Positions 35,711 through 45,012 are shown, numbered from the stretch's first letter. The stretch: 64,000 nucleotides of DNA from Candidatus Hydrogenosomobacter endosymbioticus (GCF_021654655.1 NZ_AP025225.1:570001-634000); one strand, 5' to 3'. Numbers and translations: made by a program. The notes: a model not told the origin generated them from the sequence alone.

Positions 35711-37324
35711 TCAGTGTTTTGAGTTTCTATTTGAGTTTGTTACATATGATGAAAAAGGAAGGTCGCGTGTTATCATCTCTATGTGTATAGCCTTTATCGT
35801 TTTCGCTGTTGCGTCTAAGAGGGTCTTTACATCACTTTCTGTATTAATAGAGGGGATGAAGCTATCTCCTATCCCATCTATGTTGACTAGTATACCTGGG
35901 TAGCTTATTTTGCAAACGTTATACACTATTTGCTTGTCAAACCATATGTACGGCGAGCTTGAAACGACAGCATAGGATCCATACTCTATTCTGTATTTTT
36001 TACTTCTTTGGTTGTATATCCAAGAGTGTATAGCATCACTTTTAGAACCATATTCATCTTTTCTTGTATTTATTACATCTATTTCTACTAACTGTTTCTT
36101 AGCATCTTCGTTTATGTGATCCCTTATTATATTTCTAGCGGCTTGTTTTATTTTTTCGTTTATATGTAATACAAATATTTTGCAAATGTGTCCTTTTTCT
36201 TTCTGGATTTTTATGGCTAACTTTTTAAGAGAACATATCTGACTTTTTAGTATCTCTGGGTTATATACAAATAGAAGTATTCCTTTATACTCTGAGTTTG
36301 GAGCTTCAACGGATTTGGTCATGTGAAGATCTCTAGAACATATGTCGTATATATATTTATACTGTTTTGCTGAAGCCAGTCTTGGGTATTTAGCTTTTTT
36401 ATTTCTCGTTTCGTCATATATCCATGAGTAATTCTTATATTTTCTTCCAGTTAATATTTGAGATATGTACTTTATGTGTTGAGACTTTGACACAAACCTA
36501 AAACCATGAGCTTGCTCTTTGTGAAACTTTTTTGTATGCAATCCAGTAGCGTATAAAAGGTCTACTACTGGCCGTGTTATCCTCTTTTTATCGTCTATAA
36601 ACAAAAGACGCATTTCTTCTTGTTGATGTATAACTATACGAGGCCATAAGAATAAAGCCGCGATTCCGACCGCTATCCAGCTGTCTGTTCTATCAAGTAT
36701 TCCTCCGTGCCCTGGAAAAGCTTTGCTTGTATCTTTTATTCCAGCTCTTCTTTTCATGTAAGATTGTGCTAGGTCTCCAATCTGTGCAAAAATACTCAAA
36801 GCTGTACAAACCGCGACTATATAGACGGGTTTTATTATAATTCCACTCGTTTTTGTTTTTCCTATAATAAGAATTATTGAACATATAAAAGAAGCAGTTA
36901 TTACTGCGCAAATAAATCCAGAAACAGTTTTGTTTGGGCTAATAGTAGGACATAATTTTTTCCCCCCTAAAATATTTCCGAAGAAGTATGCAGATACATC
37001 AGAAATTACTGCTATAAGAAAAACAGCAACAACCTGATACATTCCTGATGACAAAAATACCTTAACAAACCCGAAATACCCAACAACTATTGCAATAGCA
37101 AGATGCGCAAAAAGGTATAGACTAATTTTCAGTCTACGAAACAGTATAAACAACTCTACAATTGCTGATGTTCCAAGTAGAAATAGGACAGCATATAGTG
37201 CTATGTTGCTGTATAGATCATAGATTGGGTAGAAAACTGCGAAGGCGGCGAGAAAAAAGAAAGAAGTAGCTACTCTCTCACGCAAGTCCTTAAATCTGTT
37301 GGTTTCGCTGAACTTATGCGACAT
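35711..37324 (-). CDS. cdsA: Phosphatidate cytidylyltransferase CdsA with a C-terminal extension
   Basis: CDP-diacylglycerol synthase for phospholipid synthesis. The first 240 or so residues are a polytopic membrane domain with ISDVSAYFFGNILGGKKLCPTISPNKT split over two motifs and the CdsA signature KAFPGHGGILDRTDS. The enzyme normally ends soon after this. Here about 295 further residues follow in frame: soluble, Lys/Tyr/Ile-rich, with repeated short alpha/beta elements (GILLFVYNPEIL, KIFVLHINEKIKQAARNII, GSYAVVSSSPYIWFD, GILVNIDGIGDSF). I recognise no family in it. The gene overlaps the end of uppS by 11 bases if the ATG at 37324 is used (37357 is possible). Confidence 0.88.
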   Translation of the reverse strand: MSHKFSETNRFKDLRERVATSFFFLAAFAVFYPIYDLYSNIALYAVLFLLGTSAIVELFILFRRLKISLYLFAHLAIAIVVGYFGFVKVFLSSGMYQVVAVFLIAVISDVSAYFFGNILGGKKLCPTISPNKTVSGFICAVITASFICSIILIIGKTKTSGIIIKPVYIVAVCTALSIFAQIGDLAQSYMKRRAGIKDTSKAFPGHGGILDRTDSWIAVGIAALFLWPRIVIHQQEEMRLLFIDDKKRITRPVVDLLYATGLHTKKFHKEQAHGFRFVSKSQHIKYISQILTGRKYKNYSWIYDETRNKKAKYPRLASAKQYKYIYDICSRDLHMTKSVEAPNSEYKGILLFVYNPEILKSQICSLKKLAIKIQKEKGHICKIFVLHINEKIKQAARNIIRDHINEDAKKQLVEIDVINTRKDEYGSKSDAIHSWIYNQRSKKYRIEYGSYAVVSSSPYIWFDKQIVYNVCKISYPGILVNIDGIGDSFIPSINTESDVKTLLDATAKTIKAIHIEMITRDLPFSSYVTNSNRNSKH

Positions 37325-38003
37325 TTCCAAATCTTCTCGACCTTTTGGAAAAATCATTAACAGCTTTTTCTAGTTCGCCTTCATCAAACTCTGGCCAGTG
37401 TTTCGCAGAAAAATACAGTTCTGAATATTCCATTTGCCATAATAAAAAACCGCTTACCCTTTGCTCTCCGCTTGTCCTTATTATTAAATCCGGGTCAGAA
37501 ACCCCGCTAGTGTCGAGATATGAGGAAATAAGGGACTGGTTTATACATTCAACAGATACTGTGCCGCTTTTGATATCCTCCGATATCTTTTTTACTGCTC
37601 GAGTTATTTCGTCTCTTCCTCCATAACTTATAGCTACCTGAAATATTAGTTTGCTGTTATCTTTTGTCTCTTCCTCGGCTTTTCGCACGAGGTTCTGTAA
37701 CTTTTCAGAAAGATCTAACCTGTTTCCTATAACCCTGAACTTAATTCCTTCCTTTGCCATCTCCTTTGTCTCTTTCCTGAGATATGTTTCAAAGAGGTTC
37801 ATAAGACCTCCGACTTCCTCATAAGACCTTTTCCAATTTTCTGTGGAAAAAGCGAACACTGTAAGGCAATCTATTCCGAATTTTGGACACGATTCAACTA
37901 TCTTTCTTAGCGTTTTTGCTCCCTCTGTATGTCCAAACAAGCTTGGTTTGCCAAGAGACTTTGCCCACCTTCTGTTTCCATCCATTATTATAGCAACGTG
38001 CAT
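37314..38003 (-). CDS. uppS: Undecaprenyl diphosphate synthase UppS
   Basis: Makes the C55 lipid carrier for peptidoglycan and LPS polymer assembly by adding eight isopentenyl units to farnesyl diphosphate. The 229-residue cis-prenyltransferase shows HVAIIMDGNRRWA at the very start (catalytic Asp8), HTEGAKTLRKIV, LTVFAFSTENWKRS, ISYGGRDEI and DLIIRTSGEQRVSGFLLWQ. Residues and length are standard. It is the first gene of uppS-cdsA, the conserved alphaproteobacterial order. Confidence 0.97.
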   Translation of the reverse strand: MHVAIIMDGNRRWAKSLGKPSLFGHTEGAKTLRKIVESCPKFGIDCLTVFAFSTENWKRSYEEVGGLMNLFETYLRKETKEMAKEGIKFRVIGNRLDLSEKLQNLVRKAEEETKDNSKLIFQVAISYGGRDEITRAVKKISEDIKSGTVSVECINQSLISSYLDTSGVSDPDLIIRTSGEQRVSGFLLWQMEYSELYFSAKHWPEFDEGELEKAVNDFSKRSRRFGNVA

Positions 38004-38182
38004 ATTTTTTCATTCGATATAGTTATAAGAGACTTATAAATGAATGCTGTTCAAAAATCTATAGAGACATTCACGCAAAGCTATGTAACTCGAAGAAACA
38101 TATTACTAAAATAACTGATGTTGCAGATGAAAATGTACATGTGGAATAGGTGTATCTCTATGAAAATTTTGTATAAAACAGC

Positions 38183-38211
38183 TTGAAAATAAATCAATTT
38201 AGTAGTATAAG
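38183..38211 (+). promoter_or_regulatory. Promoter for the secreted coiled-coil protein
   Basis: TTGAAA at 38183-38188, 17-base spacer, TATAAG at 38206-38211. The gene's AAAGGAAA ribosome site and ATG follow 40 bases later. Confidence 0.6.
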
Positions 38212-38252
38212 TATTAAGAACTAGGTTTTAAAGAAACATTAAAGGAAACATT

Positions 38253-39149
38253 ATGAATAGACGAGTTTTAGCGTTTTTAGGTATGTGTGTGTTAACTGCA
38301 AATGAGGATGCTGCCTTCTCTATGAAGCTGTGGGGCGGCAGTCTGCTTCAGCGGGATCTGCAGAATTCTGACAACAGCAGTAGAGTTTCTACTTCTCTTA
38401 TGTCGATTTTTATTGGCAATAAAAACATTATAGAGATTAATAGAAGGCTGGAAATAGAAAGCTTAAAGAAAGAATTAGAAGAATCTAAGAAAAATTACAA
38501 CATACTGCTTGAAAGAGAAAAAGGGCTGGAAAAAAATTTACAGGAAAAAGATCTTGAAATACAAAAGTTGACTCTAGAGGTTACTCAATCGAAAGACCGA
38601 GAACAAGGCTTTTTTTTGCAAGATGAGAAAAACAAAAAACAGATAGAGCTCATAGAAAGTGAAAATTACAAAAAAGTAACAGCTCTTCAGCAAAAATTGG
38701 ATAAAATTTTAAAAGAACGAGGGGCAGATGACATATCCGACAGTTATAGCGCGTATAGCGGTAAGGGCAGGGAAGCCAACCTTACGTCTGCTAAAAGCGT
38801 AATTAGCAGTTCCAAGACAACTCGCAGCGGGATAAACAACGATAAGGCTGCGCAACAAAAAGAAATGAAAAAAATGGAAGAAAGTATAACATGCTTAACA
38901 AAACAGTTGAAAGACAAAGAGGAGTATCAGAAATCTTTAAGCACTCTTTTTTCTAACCAGATTAATGAGCTCAAAAAAGCAAAGGCAGATCTGGAAATAA
39001 GAATTGTTATACGAGAACAATCGGAGAATACATACAAAAAAAAGGTTGCGGATTTGCAGGCTGAGCTTAGTAAGGAAAAAGAGTTTAATAAAAAGTGTAA
39101 AAAACAGCTGGAGAACTTTGAGCAGCAATACCAATCTAACGCGCAGTAG
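38253..39149 (+). CDS. Secreted coiled-coil protein, unknown function
   Basis: A 298-residue protein with a short signal peptide (RRVLAFLGMCVLTANEDAAFS). Residues about 60-150 and 205-298 are long heptad-patterned coiled coils (for example LKKELEESKKNYNILLERE), separated by a Ser/Gly-rich linker (about 160-200, DSYSAYSGKGREAN). No enzymatic motif. A clear promoter and a strong AAAGGAAA ribosome site indicate an expressed single gene. It is likely exported or periplasmic. Its layout resembles the other secreted unknown proteins in this window, without sequence similarity that I can see. Confidence 0.65.
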   Translation: MNRRVLAFLGMCVLTANEDAAFSMKLWGGSLLQRDLQNSDNSSRVSTSLMSIFIGNKNIIEINRRLEIESLKKELEESKKNYNILLEREKGLEKNLQEKDLEIQKLTLEVTQSKDREQGFFLQDEKNKKQIELIESENYKKVTALQQKLDKILKERGADDISDSYSAYSGKGREANLTSAKSVISSSKTTRSGINNDKAAQQKEMKKMEESITCLTKQLKDKEEYQKSLSTLFSNQINELKKAKADLEIRIVIREQSENTYKKKVADLQAELSKEKEFNKKCKKQLENFEQQYQSNAQ

Positions 39150-39349
39150 ACTATATTTTGATAAAGGGACATTTGGCGATGATGACTATGACGCAATTCG
39201 AAAAAACTGAAACAAACAATAGTTTTATGTGAAAGGCGCGCGAATGATCACAAAAAGTAGAGGTTAGGTTGTTATGACAGTTTTTGCATGTTTCTGGCGT
39301 TGTTTGATAACATATGTCCGGAGTGTGCCGTTTTGGTGTGCGTGCGTAC

Positions 39350-39982
39350 ATGGATCAGAAGGTTGTTTTGCGGGATTGTGAGTGCAATCGGGAATGTCTG
39401 GTGAAGATGGCTTCATCTGCTGTGAAAAAAGAAGGTGAGGCTATTTCTTCGTTTGCTAGAGATGTTCCGGTTGAAATAGCGGATGTTATTTCTGTTATAG
39501 CAGATACGAAAGGTCGCGTTATCACGAGCGCGGTTGGCAAAAGTGGATATATAGCAAAGAAGATGGCAGCTACGCTCTGTGCGGTTGGTGCTCCGTCGTT
39601 CTTCATACATCCGACAGAAGCTGTACATGGAGACATGGGAGCTATATGCGATAACGATGCTCTTGTGATTATATCTAATTCTGGCGAAACAGCTGAGCTA
39701 TTTGAGATATGTCGTTTTGCAAAAGGTAGGAAGATTACCATAATAACGATCACGTCTGGCTGCGAAAGTTTTCTTGCTGCTGTGGCGGACATAACGCTAC
39801 TTATTCCTAAATCTGAGGAAGTCTGCTCTACGGGACTTCTTCCAACAACGTCTGCGGCTCTTACAAACTCTGTTTGTGATGCAATAGCCGTTTGCGTTGG
39901 TTACATAAAGGGGTTTGATAAAGGTTCGTATAGGGAGAGACACATTGGAGGAAGGATAGGGAAAATACTACTGTCTGAATAG
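39350..39982 (+). CDS. Arabinose 5-phosphate isomerase, SIS-domain only
   Basis: Predicted to convert ribulose 5-phosphate to arabinose 5-phosphate for KdsA. The 210-residue product is a sugar isomerase (SIS) domain closely following KdsD/KpsF: SAVGKSGYIAKKMAATLCAVG, FIHPTEAVHGDMGAI, VIISNSGETAEL, and CSTGLLPTTSAALTNSVCDAIAV. The usual enzyme is about 320 residues with two CBS domains after the SIS domain; here the frame stops right after HIGGRIGKILLS, where the CBS pair would begin. SIS-only versions are known to be active in other bacteria. The frame opens at 39314, and either ATG could be used; neither has a good ribosome site. Confidence 0.85.
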   Translation: MDQKVVLRDCECNRECLVKMASSAVKKEGEAISSFARDVPVEIADVISVIADTKGRVITSAVGKSGYIAKKMAATLCAVGAPSFFIHPTEAVHGDMGAICDNDALVIISNSGETAELFEICRFAKGRKITIITITSGCESFLAAVADITLLIPKSEEVCSTGLLPTTSAALTNSVCDAIAVCVGYIKGFDKGSYRERHIGGRIGKILLSE

Positions 39983-40078
39983 AAAAAGCACGATGAGGCC
40001 GTTGAGAAAGCGTTAGTTAATGATATTTTGACAGTAGAGTGTTGTTTTTCATACCATATTGTACGGCATCTTGTTAGA

Positions 40079-41500
40079 TCATATTATATTTTTCGCTAAA
40101 TTTGAGAACTTTGTTTTCTGACCGTCATAGTGAAGCTGTACAGTGGATATGGGACCATGGCGTTGTTTTGCTATTATAATCTCCGCTATGTTGTGTATCT
40201 CTGCCATTTGCTTTTGCCACGATATCATTTTTTCAGATCCTTCTAAAGGCTTTTTCCTGGACTCGTAATATTCCTCTCTGTATATAAACATAACGACGTC
40301 TGCATCCTGCTCTATTGTGCCAGATTCTCTTAGATCGGCAAGCTGTGGCCTTTTATCATCCCTTTGTTCTACTGCTCGAGAAAGCTGAGAAAGAGCTATA
40401 ACAGGCACATTAAGCTCTTTTGCTATTGCCTTTAGCCCGCGGGTGATTATAGAAAGCTCTTGAACTCTGTTCTCGCCAAATGAACCAGCGCTTATCGTCA
40501 TCAATTGCAAATAATCGACAACTATGAGTCCAAGTCCCTCTTTGCGCATCATTCTTCTGGCTTTTGTCCTGAGGCTAGTTATCGATAGTGCGGGAGAATC
40601 ATCTATTATAAGCGGCATAGAAGACAGTTCTCGAGCAACATCTATAAACAATGGAAGATGAGTTTTTTCTATGGCTCCTCGACGGATTCTATCAGAAGAT
40701 ACCCCTGTTTCTTGCCCAAGAAGACGCATAGCTAGCTGGCTTGCTGACATTTCAAGTGAGAAAAACGCTACCGTTGCGCCTCCGCCGTTATCTCCACGCA
40801 TTTTAGCGCGCGCAGCATTAAACGCTATATTGGTAGCTAATGAGGTTTTTCCCATTGACGGTCTCCCGGCGATTATTATAAGGTCCGACTCATACAATCC
40901 CCCAAGTAATTTATCGAGTGCTATAAAGCCTGTGGTGACCCCGACTACGTGGCTATCCCGACTGAATGCGGACTCCGCTGCTACAACAGCTTGTTCCATC
41001 GCGTTTCCGATATGTATGAAGCTTCTCTCGTCTCTGTTAGCGCTTAGATTAAAAAGTTTCTGCTCTGCTGATTCTAGCTGCTCTTTATAACTTGGCCCGT
41101 CAATCTCATATTTCTTTGCGTCTTCTGCTATGTCTATTCCTATGGTAATTAGTTCGCGTCTTGCATACATATCGTAAATTTGTTCAGCATAATCTCGTAT
41201 GTTTCGTACTGGAAACAGCATAGCTCCAAGTTCTGCAAGGTATTCCTGCTCTCCGCTATCCTCATCTGATGAGCCTTTGAAATATTGCGCAAGAGTTATC
41301 GGAGTTGCTACGTGATTCTTGCTTATAAAAAGCGAAATGGCTTTGAATATTTTTGCGTGCAAAGGGTTATAGAAATGCTCTGGACGAAGAGAGTCGGGAA
41401 TCATTTCATGAGAGGAGTTATCGTACAACAAAATACTGAGCAAGGCTTGTTCGATTTCGTTGCTAAATGGTATTTTCCCAGTTGTTATCTCTGATTGCAT
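40079..41500 (-). CDS. dnaB: Replicative DNA helicase DnaB
   Basis: Hexameric 5'-3' helicase of the replication fork. The 473-residue product has the N-terminal domain (NEIEQALLSILLYDN, about 14-28), a linker, and the RecA-like domain with Walker A GRPSMGKTS (about 211), FFSLEMSASQLAMRLL, Walker B LIVVDYLQLM, and RELNVPVIALSQLSR-type motif (ELNVPVIALSQLSRAVEQR). The late motif DLRESGTIEQDADVVMFIYR is also present. It converges on the kdsD-like gene. alr, often next to dnaB in alphaproteobacteria, is 12 kb away here. Confidence 0.97.
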   Translation of the reverse strand: MQSEITTGKIPFSNEIEQALLSILLYDNSSHEMIPDSLRPEHFYNPLHAKIFKAISLFISKNHVATPITLAQYFKGSSDEDSGEQEYLAELGAMLFPVRNIRDYAEQIYDMYARRELITIGIDIAEDAKKYEIDGPSYKEQLESAEQKLFNLSANRDERSFIHIGNAMEQAVVAAESAFSRDSHVVGVTTGFIALDKLLGGLYESDLIIIAGRPSMGKTSLATNIAFNAARAKMRGDNGGGATVAFFSLEMSASQLAMRLLGQETGVSSDRIRRGAIEKTHLPLFIDVARELSSMPLIIDDSPALSITSLRTKARRMMRKEGLGLIVVDYLQLMTISAGSFGENRVQELSIITRGLKAIAKELNVPVIALSQLSRAVEQRDDKRPQLADLRESGTIEQDADVVMFIYREEYYESRKKPLEGSEKMISWQKQMAEIHNIAEIIIAKQRHGPISTVQLHYDGQKTKFSNLAKNII

Positions 41501-41694
41501 TATCTGTTGTTATTTGGTGTGCGATAGATTTCCGACTTAATGCTATTATCAAGCCTTAAAAAACTCAACACACATTGTTTAAATATCCTTAAAATAAGGC
41601 ATATGATAGGACACAATTTAGAGTGGAGAATACTTTCAATGACCGAATATTATCAGTATAATCAGCCACATCCGTAGTTGTTGGCTGCTAGTGT

Positions 41695-42486
41695 GTGACG
41701 GTTTCTGATGTCTGTAATGAGGTAGGTGGGCTTTTTGCTGATCAGGAAACTCCTGGACATGGAGATATTTCTGAGTTTGGGGAGGCTACCCTGTTTCCTG
41801 TTGCTCGTTCTCAAAAAAAGCCTCACTATTTGGGGCATAGACGGCGCCTTAGAGAAAGGTTTTTAAAGGCTCCTCGCAGTGTTCCAGATTACGAGGTGTT
41901 GGAGATGGCGCTGTATCTCGCATATCCGCGCAAAGACGTGAAACCGCTTGCAAAGGATCTTTTGGATAAATTTGGAAGTTTGCAAAGAGTTGTATCTGCC
42001 AGCATAGCTCAGCTTCATGAGCTTGGCGCTACTGGTGCAGCTCCTGCGTTTGCTCTTTTGAAAGAATTATCTAGAAGGCTTGCAGAGGAGGAAATTAGAA
42101 GCGCGCCTCTTTTAAATAATTCTGAAAGGGTTGTGAATTATTGTAGGATCACCATGGCGCACCTTCCAGTTGAGCAATTCTGTATAATGTTTCTGGATAA
42201 AAAATACTATTTGATATCTGATGAAGCTCAAAGTTTAGGAACAATAGATCAGACATCGCTTTATCCAAGAGAGGTTATGAAGCGAGCGCTTGAACTTAAT
42301 GCAGTTGGGGTAATTATGGTTCACAACCACCCGTCCGGCGACCCGTCTCCATCAAATGCAGATATAGAGATAACAAAATTGTTGAGCATTTCGTTGGCAG
42401 CAGCTGGAATAAAGATTTTAGACCATTTCATAATAGGCAAATATGCTCACTTCTCATTCAGAGAAAACGCGCTTTTGCCTGTTTAG
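41695..42486 (+). CDS. radC: RadC family JAB1/MPN protein
   Basis: A 263-residue protein with an N-terminal helix-hairpin-helix region (about 45-120, LRERFLKAP, FGSLQRVVSASIAQLHELG) and a C-terminal metalloprotease-like domain carrying the full JAMM motif VMVHNHPSGDPSPSNAD. RadC was linked to repair but its reaction is unsettled; genomic links point to recombination. The start is a GTG at 41695; no ATG is available before the conserved region. Single gene between divergent dnaB and pth. Chromosomal rather than mobile setting. Confidence 0.92.
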   Translation: MTVSDVCNEVGGLFADQETPGHGDISEFGEATLFPVARSQKKPHYLGHRRRLRERFLKAPRSVPDYEVLEMALYLAYPRKDVKPLAKDLLDKFGSLQRVVSASIAQLHELGATGAAPAFALLKELSRRLAEEEIRSAPLLNNSERVVNYCRITMAHLPVEQFCIMFLDKKYYLISDEAQSLGTIDQTSLYPREVMKRALELNAVGVIMVHNHPSGDPSPSNADIEITKLLSISLAAAGIKILDHFIIGKYAHFSFRENALLPV

Positions 42487-42558
42487 CAGCGTGGCTATGC
42501 CTTTTTTGTTTTATTTTGCTATCATGCATGCTGCGGTTATTTTTACAGTGCAATCGTG

Positions 42559-43125
42559 ATGAAAATTGTAATTGGTCTTGGAAACCCAGGAGAGCAATAC
42601 GAAAACACAAGACATAATGCTGGATTCATGGCTGCCGACTCTGTGTGCTTGCGCTATTCTTTACCAGCGTTTTCGATGAAGGGACAAACTATGATTTCTT
42701 CTGGAGAAATTGAAGGAGAAAGAGTATACATATTAAAGCCAATTTCTTTCATGAATCTTTCTGGATCTGCTATAGCTCCGTTAATCTCTATGAACAAAAT
42801 TTCAAATAAAGATGTTATCGTTATGCATGATGACTTAGACATAGAATGTGGAAAAGTTAAGGCGAAAATGGGAGGAAGCAGCAGAGGGCATAATGGTTTG
42901 CGCGACATAGATCGCGTTATTGGAAGTGATTACTATAGAGTTAGAATAGGGATAGGTAGGCCAGCTCTCAAACCTCTTGTGTCTTCTTACGTCCTTAGCA
43001 GGTTTTCGGACGACCAGATGGAAAAGATAAACTCAGCTATAGATGAAATTTCTGAGAACATATCGAAGATTTTACACGGAAATATAAATGAATTCGTGAA
43101 AGCCGTTGGCAAAATGCAACTGTAA
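42559..43125 (+). CDS. pth: Peptidyl-tRNA hydrolase
   Basis: Releases tRNA from peptidyl-tRNA dropped by ribosomes. The 188-residue product opens with MKIVIGLGNPGEQYENTRHNAG, holding the conserved Asn and catalytic His20-type residues, and continues with FMNLSGSAIAPL, VIVMHDDLDIECGKV and GGSSRGHNGLRDID. A GTG one codon upstream gives an alternative start. Length is normal. Confidence 0.97.
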   Translation: MKIVIGLGNPGEQYENTRHNAGFMAADSVCLRYSLPAFSMKGQTMISSGEIEGERVYILKPISFMNLSGSAIAPLISMNKISNKDVIVMHDDLDIECGKVKAKMGGSSRGHNGLRDIDRVIGSDYYRVRIGIGRPALKPLVSSYVLSRFSDDQMEKINSAIDEISENISKILHGNINEFVKAVGKMQL

Positions 43126-43257
43126 TTTTCTGATGTTAGAATTTTTTTGTAGTCGCATGGAAGTAGAGTGTGGTTATGATTTTGGGTACTGTGGAAAAAT
43201 TTTCCATTTTTTGATATCAGTCTATTTGTGATTTTGTGCGGTGCAGAATAGCTATAT

Positions 43258-44307
43258 ATGAAACTGGACACTCGATCGCTTAATGTTCTCTATAGGATAG
43301 TCGAGCTTTATTTAGATGGAATCCCGGCGGTGGGGTCGCGTACTCTTTCAGCTCTTATGGCAGGGTCTTTTTCGCCCGCGACTTTGCGTAACACTATGGC
43401 CTCGCTGGAGCGAAAAGGGTTGCTGTTTTCCGCTCATGCATCTTCTGGAAGAGCTCCAACGGCTCTCGGTATAAAACTGTATGTTCAGCATCTATTAAGA
43501 AATTGTTCATATGATTCAAGACTGCCTAATATGAATGCAAGCATAGCAAGAGGCTCTGATATAAGCGGAATCGCAGAGGTACTTGCTCAGTCGTGCAACT
43601 GCATGAGCATAGTGATATCGCAGCACAGCGAGCGGATAATAAAAAGGATAGAACTTATTCGAGCTGATAGCGAAAAATGTCTTGCAGTAATTGTTTCTCA
43701 AGATGGACACGTTGACAAAAAACCAGTGTCTATTTCGAGCCATGTTAGTAAGTCGGATATAGATGAAGCGATTAACTGCATAAACGCTTATTCGAATGGA
43801 AGAACTTTGCGTGAGGCGCTTAGTGATTTTAATAGAGATATAGCTGAACGACGAAAACAAGTAAGCGATATTTTGTTCAATATGGTTAATAAAGGTCTTG
43901 AAGATAGTTCTCCTATACATAAAAAGTCGTTTGCAATAAGCGGGCAAAATAATTTGCTGGATTTTGTGCAAAGCATCGGGGATTTAGAGAAGTTTAAAGA
44001 ACTTTCAACTTTGATAGAAAAACAAGAAGAGTTTTTGAGTATTCTTGATCAAGTTGTGAGCAGGGAGACGGATGGTGACGGAGCAACTGAGAGCGCTGGA
44101 ATGAAAGTGCTTATTGGAGGAGAGTCTGAGTGTGAAAAGTTCAGCATAGGCGGATATTCTTTGATAATTTCTCCACACAAGGATGCGTCATTAGGAGACG
44201 GAGTTGTTATAGGAATCGTTGGTCCATTGTGCATGAATTACAAGAAGGCCATTTATATGATAAATTCTATAGTAAATGCGAGCGAGGAGATCTGTGAACA
44301 TGCTTAA
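43258..44307 (+). CDS. hrcA: Heat-shock repressor HrcA
   Basis: Winged-helix repressor that binds CIRCE elements and is folded back by GroEL. The 349-residue product has the N-terminal DNA-binding domain (LDTRSLNVLYRIVELYLDG, VGSRTLSALM, SPATLRNTMASLERKGLL, ASSGRAPTALGIKLYV), the family layout, and the C-terminal end VGPLCMNYKKAI. I see no CIRCE inverted repeat in the upstream 130 bases, so its targets are elsewhere. It overlaps grpE by eight bases or more, forming the conserved hrcA-grpE pair. Confidence 0.94.
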   Translation: MKLDTRSLNVLYRIVELYLDGIPAVGSRTLSALMAGSFSPATLRNTMASLERKGLLFSAHASSGRAPTALGIKLYVQHLLRNCSYDSRLPNMNASIARGSDISGIAEVLAQSCNCMSIVISQHSERIIKRIELIRADSEKCLAVIVSQDGHVDKKPVSISSHVSKSDIDEAINCINAYSNGRTLREALSDFNRDIAERRKQVSDILFNMVNKGLEDSSPIHKKSFAISGQNNLLDFVQSIGDLEKFKELSTLIEKQEEFLSILDQVVSRETDGDGATESAGMKVLIGGESECEKFSIGGYSLIISPHKDASLGDGVVIGIVGPLCMNYKKAIYMINSIVNASEEICEHA

Positions 44308-44878
44308 CTGTGGAAATGAAAATGAGCGAAATGTCGAAGAGATGGCGCTCAAAGATACCGATTCAAAGGGTGAAGTTAAAGAATTGCGAGACGAGATCGA
44401 TGATCGTGTCGACAACATGGCGAGAGAAATAGATAGCCTTAGGAAGGATCTTTCTGAGTCGAAAGAAAAACTGCTGCTTTCGCTTGCTGATATGGAGAAT
44501 TTGCGTAAACGCTTCGAGCGAGAGAAAGAGGATACGCGTAAATATGCCATAGCTTCATTTGCGAAAGAGCTATTGTCTATTGTTGACAGTTTCGAAAGGG
44601 CTTACGCCTCGTCATTTAAAGACATGTCTGGCGAGAAGTCTGTATTACTGGACGGTATAAAAATAATACAGAAGGAGTTTGAAAAAACGTTTATGGCCTT
44701 TGGCATAAAAAAGATAGAGGCGCTGGGAGCAGAATTTGACCATAATTTTCACCAAGCTGTTGCTAGCGTTGAGCGTTCGGCAGAAGATAGACCGGGAACA
44801 GTTGCTGAAGTCCTGCAAGAGGGGTATTCGATTCACGACAGGATACTTCGACCTGCTATGGTTAAGGTCTTTGATTGA
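44300..44878 (+). CDS. grpE: Nucleotide exchange factor GrpE
   Basis: Releases ADP from DnaK in the Hsp70 cycle. The 192-residue product has an acidic N-terminus, a long helix (EIDSLRKDLSESKEKLLLSLADMENLRKRFEREK spans it) and the C-terminal beta-wing with AEFDHNFHQAV and GTVAEVLQEGYSIHDRILRPAMVKV. The start is ambiguous: ATG at 44300, GTG at 44294 (AGGAG four bases upstream) or ATG at 44276. All lie within the end of hrcA, so translation is coupled. Confidence 0.95.
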   Translation: MLNCGNENERNVEEMALKDTDSKGEVKELRDEIDDRVDNMAREIDSLRKDLSESKEKLLLSLADMENLRKRFEREKEDTRKYAIASFAKELLSIVDSFERAYASSFKDMSGEKSVLLDGIKIIQKEFEKTFMAFGIKKIEALGAEFDHNFHQAVASVERSAEDRPGTVAEVLQEGYSIHDRILRPAMVKVFD

Positions 44879-45012
44879 CGTGTGTTTGCTTTACGTTGGT
44901 TTGCTGCTTGTATGTTTTTGTTTGTTGCGACTAGTGTATGGATTTGTTTTCATACTTGCCAATTTTGATATACACTATCTCATGGGCTTTCGTTCGTTTT
45001 TGACTTTTGCAT

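Noticed and set aside
37324-37357. Longer CdsA start at 37357
   Set aside because: It would overlap uppS by 44 bases and has no ribosome site; the start at 37324 is preferred but not proven.
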